From positions 62,001 through 126,000 of the forward strand of contig NZ_JAERQE010000009.1 of assembly GCF_016734765.1 (NCBI RefSeq): a stretch of DNA of 64,000 nucleotides, read 5' to 3'. The position numbers were made by a program, and so were the translations under genes. Below the pieces are notes generated by a model that saw only the letters and a program-made list of their open reading frames with translations, was not told where the DNA came from and did not search any database. Each line of letters starts with the position of its first letter. Positions within the stretch are counted from its first letter, which is position 1. Shown here piece after piece: positions 61,501 to 64,000 of this stretch. The DNA comes from Microvirga soli (lineage in GTDB: Bacteria > Pseudomonadota > Alphaproteobacteria > Rhizobiales > Beijerinckiaceae).

Positions 61501-62029
61501 CAAGCGTCTGCGCCAGGCCATCGGCAGCCTCAACCGCGAGGGCCGCGAGCGGCTGCTCGCCGCCTTCGACGTGGTGAACAACCATTTCAAGCAGCTCTTC
61601 AGCACCCTGTTCGGTGGCGGCACGGCCGAGCTGACCCTGGTCGATTCGGACGACCCGCTGGAAGCCGGCCTTGAAATCCTCGCCCGTCCGCCCGGCAAGA
61701 AGCCCCAGAGCATGACCCTGCTCTCCGGCGGCGAGCAGGCGCTGACCGCCACGGCGCTGATCTTTGCCGTGTTCCTCACGAACCCGTCGCCGATCTGCGT
61801 GCTCGACGAGGTTGACGCGCCCCTCGACGACGCCAATGTGGAGCGCTACTGCGCCCTCCTGGAGGACATGTCCCGCCAGACCGAGACCCGGTTTGTGGTC
61901 ATCACCCACAACCCAATCACCATGGCCCGGATGGACCGCCTGTTCGGCGTCACCATGGCCGAGCGCGGCGTCTCTCAGCTGGTCTCCGTGGACCTGCAGA
62001 GCGCCGAGCGTATTCTTGAGGTGGCCTAA
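58571..62029 (+). CDS. smc: Chromosome segregation ATPase SMC
   Basis: A 1152-residue protein. The N-terminal head has GVVGPNGCGKSNLVEALRW (Walker A) near residue 30. Two long Ala/Glu/Arg-rich coiled coils flank a hinge near residues 510-620. The C-terminal head has TLLSGGEQALTATALIF (ABC signature) and CVLDEVDAPLDDANVERY (Walker B, D-loop). SMC forms a condensin ring with ScpAB that organises the replicated chromosome. scpA and scpB are not adjacent here, as is usual for this clade. Confidence 0.97.
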   Translation: MKLTRLRIAGFKTFVEPTDFLIEPGLTGVVGPNGCGKSNLVEALRWVMGENSFKNMRATGMDDVIFSGSGGRPARNWAEVMLTIDNAERTAPAAFNDSDLLEISRKIEREEGSTYRVNGKEVRARDVQILFADAATGSRSPALVRQGQISEIISAKPQARRRILEDAAGIAGLHARRHEAELRLKAAEDNLVRVEDVIRELESQIESLKRQGRQASRYKNLSAEIRRLEALMYAISFSEAREQAATAERQVTEALKAVADATEEQTRAATAQAVAAHALPGLRQAEAAAAAALQRLTHARNELESEERRSKERVTELERHIGDLNRDLAREAAQRTDAEATIERLQSEASEIALTTDGADDARTEAEERLHSAEAELHEAEASLSALQAQTSDLNARRAALERAVREEMERAARFRSEKERLEREIAALSGSSEDGPSLDDMREEMAIAEESAQSAEEAVIEARETLAGTREAENRLRQPLNEAERKAQRLETEALTLAKLVTSATGDLWPPALDQITVEKGYETALGAALGDDLEASTNPSAPHHWEMTGTGESDPTLPDGVRSLAELSRAPAELSRRLRQIGVVSKADGLRLRNLLKPGQRLVSQEGDLWRWDGFTTAAEAPSPAARRLAEKNRLGDLEREATEAREQAEHLRHEAEGALEAVRRAASHEMQAIEAARQARQALDAARTRLTAAERKEAELGQRRSALQEGLTRFSESEAEALERVQDAEGALQDLAPAPDLESRLLEERTRVAERRAAASEARAALQSLMHEAELRRRRQDALSADIRLWTERAARAAKAFEDLGERLERARDEHERLLEAPDTYLQRRRALIAEVEEAEAKRKEAADHLADAETGLAETDRTARTALEALSAARESRAGSQARHEAAVARLAEITRTIAENLETTPAGLIELAGLKEATELPPHAEIESKLHSLKNDRERLGAVNLRADEELTELETKYNGITSERDDLVEAIKRLRQAIGSLNREGRERLLAAFDVVNNHFKQLFSTLFGGGTAELTLVDSDDPLEAGLEILARPPGKKPQSMTLLSGGEQALTATALIFAVFLTNPSPICVLDEVDAPLDDANVERYCALLEDMSRQTETRFVVITHNPITMARMDRLFGVTMAERGVSQLVSVDLQSAERILEVA

Positions 62030-62073
62030 GGCTTTCAGGCCTTGCCATGCTTCCACCTCAAAAACATGTGCGC

Positions 62074-62097
62074 TTTCCGCTGCAGCTTGTGCGGAAA
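62074..62097. promoter_or_regulatory. Inverted repeat upstream of the atp operon
   Basis: TTTCCGC-N10-GCGGAAA, the same outer arms and spacing as the palindrome upstream of ogt (42653-42676). It lies 72 bp before the TTGACA box of the proposed atpI promoter. Either a shared operator or a short interspersed palindrome. Confidence 0.45.
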
Positions 62098-62145
62098 CGT
62101 CTATAAGACAAGAATATCAATTACTTAGTTCTTTTCAGACGGTTC

Positions 62146-62174
62146 TTGACAGGGGGGACCCCCGCTCATATGGT
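62146..62174 (+). promoter_or_regulatory. Sigma-70-type promoter of the atpI-atpB-atpE operon
   Basis: TTGACA at 62146-62151 and TATGGT at 62169-62174 with a 17-bp spacer that contains the small palindrome GGGGG-A-CCCCC. The -35 box is a perfect consensus, and the position, 63 bp before atpI, is suitable. Confidence 0.65.
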
Positions 62175-62236
62175 GCGCCCGGCTTTCGGGGCTGGTCTTC
62201 CAGGAATTTTCCCGTAACGCTTCACAGGAGATCGCA

Positions 62237-62608
62237 ATGGCGGACCCTCACGAGCGGAACGGTGAAAATGAGCGGAAACCGAGCAGCGCCGATGATGCCG
62301 ACCTGTCAGCGAGACTGAAATCACTCGATGCGCGGATCTCTCAAGCATCCGTTCAACGAGCCGAGTCGGAACCTCGTGCCCGCCCGACGTCCAATTCCAC
62401 TGCTCTCGGCCAAGCCTTCAGGCTCTCGGCCGAATTTGTTGCAGGAGTTGCGGCCGGCGGGATCTTGGGTTGGATCGTCGACTACCTGTTCGGATCTTCC
62501 CCTTGGGGTCTGATCGTTTGTCTGATACTCGGCTTCTGTGCCGGGATGCTCAATCTGATGCGAGCTGCCGGGGTGGTCAAACCCGCCCGGCATGACGACA
62601 AGCGGTGA
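62237..62608 (+). CDS. atpI: ATP synthase assembly protein I
   Basis: A 123-residue protein. The first 60 residues are hydrophilic, and are followed by two membrane helices (residues 65-82 and 88-107) with AEFVAGVAAGGILGWIVDYL and SPWGLIVCLILGFCAGMLN, the AtpI/AtpQ pattern. AtpI helps assemble the c-ring and is not part of the finished enzyme. AGGAG lies 9 nt upstream of the ATG. First gene of the F0 operon in this lineage, directly before atpB. Confidence 0.92.
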   Translation: MADPHERNGENERKPSSADDADLSARLKSLDARISQASVQRAESEPRARPTSNSTALGQAFRLSAEFVAGVAAGGILGWIVDYLFGSSPWGLIVCLILGFCAGMLNLMRAAGVVKPARHDDKR

Positions 62609-62661
62609 CGGACTTCGAACGCCGTATGGCATTGGCAACAGCGAACTTTTGAGAGCGGATC

Positions 62662-63390
62662 ATGGCGAGCCCGATCGAACAATTCCAGATCAAGCCCCTT
62701 ATTCCGGTCATCAACTTCACCAATTCGTCCGCCTTCATGATTGGCGCCGCCGCCGTGATCGTAGGCGGTCTTCTCTACGCCACCCGTAAGCGCGCCGTCG
62801 TTCCGGGTCGCTCTCAGTCGGTCGCCGAGGTGCTGCACGACTTCGTGGCGAACACGCTGGTCGATGCCACCGGCAAGGAGGGGATGAAGTTCTTCCCCCT
62901 CGTGTTTTCGCTCTTCATGTTCGTGCTGACCGCAAACCTGCTCGGCATGATCCCCGGCTTCTTCACGGTCACCAGCCACATCATCGTCACCTTCGCGCTC
63001 GCCATGTTGGTGATCGGCACCGTGGTGGTCTACGGCTTCGTCAAGCACGGCACCCATTTCCTCGGCCTCTTCGTGCCGTCGGGTGTGCCGGGCTGGCTCC
63101 TGCCCTTCATCGTGGTCATCGAGCTCATCTCCTTCCTGTCCCGCCCGATTTCGCTGTCCCTGCGTCTCTTCGCGAACATGCTCGCGGGACACATCGCGCT
63201 GAAGGTCTTCGCAGGCTTCGTGGTCAGCCTCCTGGCTGCCGGCGGCGCTCTGACGATTCTCGCTCCGCTGCCGCTCCTCATGGCGGTTGCTCTCATGGCG
63301 CTCGAGTTCCTCGTCGCCGCTCTGCAGGCCTATGTCTTCACGGTGTTGACCTGCATCTACCTCAACGACGCGCTGCACCCGGGCCACTAG
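62662..63390 (+). CDS. atpB: ATP synthase F0 subunit a
   Basis: A 242-residue protein with five to six membrane helices. It starts [14 protein letters not shown], the usual alphaproteobacterial N terminus. The half-channel motif with the essential Arg is [18 protein letters not shown], and the last helix has [20 protein letters not shown]. It conducts protons along the c-ring. Spacing to atpE is 54 bp. Confidence 0.97.
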   Translation: MASPIEQFQIKPLIPVINFTNSSAFMIGAAAVIVGGLLYATRKRAVVPGRSQSVAEVLHDFVANTLVDATGKEGMKFFPLVFSLFMFVLTANLLGMIPGFFTVTSHIIVTFALAMLVIGTVVVYGFVKHGTHFLGLFVPSGVPGWLLPFIVVIELISFLSRPISLSLRLFANMLAGHIALKVFAGFVVSLLAAGGALTILAPLPLLMAVALMALEFLVAALQAYVFTVLTCIYLNDALHPGH

Positions 63391-63444
63391 GTCTGCGCTG
63401 AGTTAACCTTCCCTCCCGATCACGTTATTCCCAAGGAGATCACA

Positions 63445-63669
63445 ATGGATCCGGTTGCTTTCAAGTACCTCGGCGCGGGCCTCGCCTGCATTGGCATGGG
63501 TCTCGCCGCCATGGGCGTCGGCAACATCTTCGGCAACTTCCTCTCGGGCGCCCTGCGCAACCCGTCGGCAGCTGACGGCCAGTTCGCCCGCGCCTTCATC
63601 GGTGCGGCGCTCGCAGAAGGTCTCGGCATCTTCTGTCTCGTCGTCGCTCTCGTTCTGCTCTTCACCTAA
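63445..63669 (+). CDS. atpE: ATP synthase F0 subunit c
   Basis: A 74-residue protein with two helices and a polar loop (RNPSA). The proton-carrying carboxylate is the Glu in [17 protein letters not shown]. The first helix holds [17 protein letters not shown] with the expected Gly pattern of tight c-ring packing. AAGGAG lies 6 nt upstream. It is followed by two strong hairpins and a family A repeat before atpF', a 228-bp gap inside the operon. Confidence 0.97.
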   Translation: MDPVAFKYLGAGLACIGMGLAAMGVGNIFGNFLSGALRNPSAADGQFARAFIGAALAEGLGIFCLVVALVLLFT

Positions 63670-63690
63670 TCTCAAGACGGTGATCGGGAG

Positions 63691-63748
63691 GTCGAGGCGC
63701 GCAAGCGCTTCGCCTCGACAGGGGTGACGGCGGATTGAACCGCCGTCA
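63691..63748 (+). other. Tandem stem-loops after atpE
   Basis: Two perfect 9-bp hairpins: GTCGAGGCG/CGCCTCGAC (63691-63719) and TGACGGCGG/CCGCCGTCA (63725-63748). Neither is followed by a T-run, so full termination is not expected. They could protect the atpE end of the transcript and raise c-subunit output relative to the following gene. Confidence 0.6.
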
Positions 63749-63760
63749 TTCATGTTTCCG

Positions 63761-63871
63761 GCGTATCGTGCGGAAAAGTGGGAACCGGTTTTCCGCGCTG
63801 AACGATACGCCAGTTTAGGGATTGAGCATCGAATCAATCCCAAAAGTGCATTCCACTTTTGGGTCCGATGC
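63761..63871. repeat. Two-hairpin palindromic repeat, family A, inside the atp operon
   Basis: GCGTATCGTGCGGAAAAGTGG with partner CCGGTTTTCCGCGC and GAACGATACGC, then GAGCATCGAATC with GTGCATTCCACTTTTGGG and TCCGATGC. The layout matches 54927-55033. It lies between atpE and atpF'. Confidence 0.82.
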
Positions 63872-63897
63872 TAGGAACGTTCTTTAGGATCTGCTCC

Positions 63898-64000
63898 ATG
63901 GCTCAGGCTCAGACGAACCACGCCACAACAGAGGCCCCCGGCGGCGCTCACGAGGATATCGGCTTTCCGCCCTTTGAGACGGAGACCTATGCCGGTCAGC
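63898..64000 (+). CDS. ATP synthase F0 subunit b' (start only, cut by the window edge)
   Basis: The ATG at 63898 opens a frame reading MAQAQTNHATTEAPGGAHED, then IGFPPFETETYAGQ, to the last complete codon of the window with no stop. The acidic leader followed by FPPFETETYAGQ is typical of the short b' (AtpF'/AtpG) subunit that follows atpE in alphaproteobacteria. The membrane helix would lie just beyond the edge. Position and sequence agree. Confidence 0.85.
   Translation, partial: MAQAQTNHATTEAPGGAHEDIGFPPFETETYAGQ

Overview
The window reads as ordinary, gene-dense chromosome of a high-GC alphaproteobacterium of the Hyphomicrobiales (Rhizobiales). Evidence: a CcrM-type GANTC methylase, a SAM-II riboswitch, separate glyQ/glyS subunits, the atpI-atpB-atpE-atpF' gene order, an S49 peptidase beside glyQ, and several families of intergenic palindromes of the kind common in this order. 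The proteins look most like the Methylobacteriaceae (Methylobacterium/Microvirga group), but that placement is an impression, not a computed result. I see no prophage, transposase, CRISPR array, rRNA or tRNA gene.

Layout. 1-5.4 kb: the 3' part of a DUF2339 membrane protein, xseB, and a two-gene surface-polysaccharide operon (O-antigen ligase plus GT61 glycosyltransferase). 5.6-12.7 kb: dxs, an exported superoxide dismutase, tlyA with an overlapping RNA uracil methyltransferase, an SRAP abasic-site protein and a CorA transporter. 12.7-20.6 kb: an acyl-CoA dehydrogenase/SDR pair, the Sua5-type threonylcarbamoyl-AMP synthase, wrbA divergent from a LysR regulator, an AcuI-type reductase and an MFS carrier. 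20.7-29.4 kb: an RTX metallopeptidase, a SleB hydrolase, an MmyB-like regulator divergent from a small membrane protein, a GFA protein, ppdK with a coupled small membrane ORF, and an L,D-transpeptidase lipoprotein. 29.5-38.6 kb: glyS, glyQ, the S49 peptidase, a small basic secreted protein, a tRNA-type adenine methyltransferase, a DUF2007 protein, polyprenyl diphosphate synthase, a SAM-II riboswitch with metQ, and ispE. 38.8-51 kb: a TPR protein, ETF-ubiquinone oxidoreductase, DNA repair genes (ogt, a family-4-like uracil-DNA glycosylase), a zinc metallopeptidase, moaB, an uncharacterised pair, a PA0069-type radical SAM protein, rnhB and ccrM. 51-64 kb: an iron-type ABC importer without its ATPase, an alpha/beta hydrolase, a LysR regulator, mutY, a DUF721/DciA-like protein, a DsbA-like oxidoreductase, smc, and the start of the F0 ATP synthase operon, which runs off the right edge inside atpF'.

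Themes. dxs, ispE and the polyprenyl synthase supply isoprenoid precursors and the quinone side chain, and ETF-QO feeds electrons from acyl-CoA dehydrogenases into that quinone pool. Genome maintenance is well represented: xseB, SRAP, ogt, UDG, rnhB, ccrM, mutY, DciA-like and smc. Several exported proteins carry twin-arginine-like leaders.

The most interesting non-coding content is (1) the SAM-II riboswitch, followed by a Met-rich 26-codon upstream ORF before metQ; (2) at least six families of palindromic intergenic elements, which occupy every convergent gene gap longer than about 50 bp, including a perfect cloverleaf-like element at 56003-56107; (3) an inverted repeat TTTCCGC-N10-GCGGAAA upstream of both ogt and atpI; and (4) a low-GC patch inside glyS. 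I do not see a convincing new defence or biosynthetic system.
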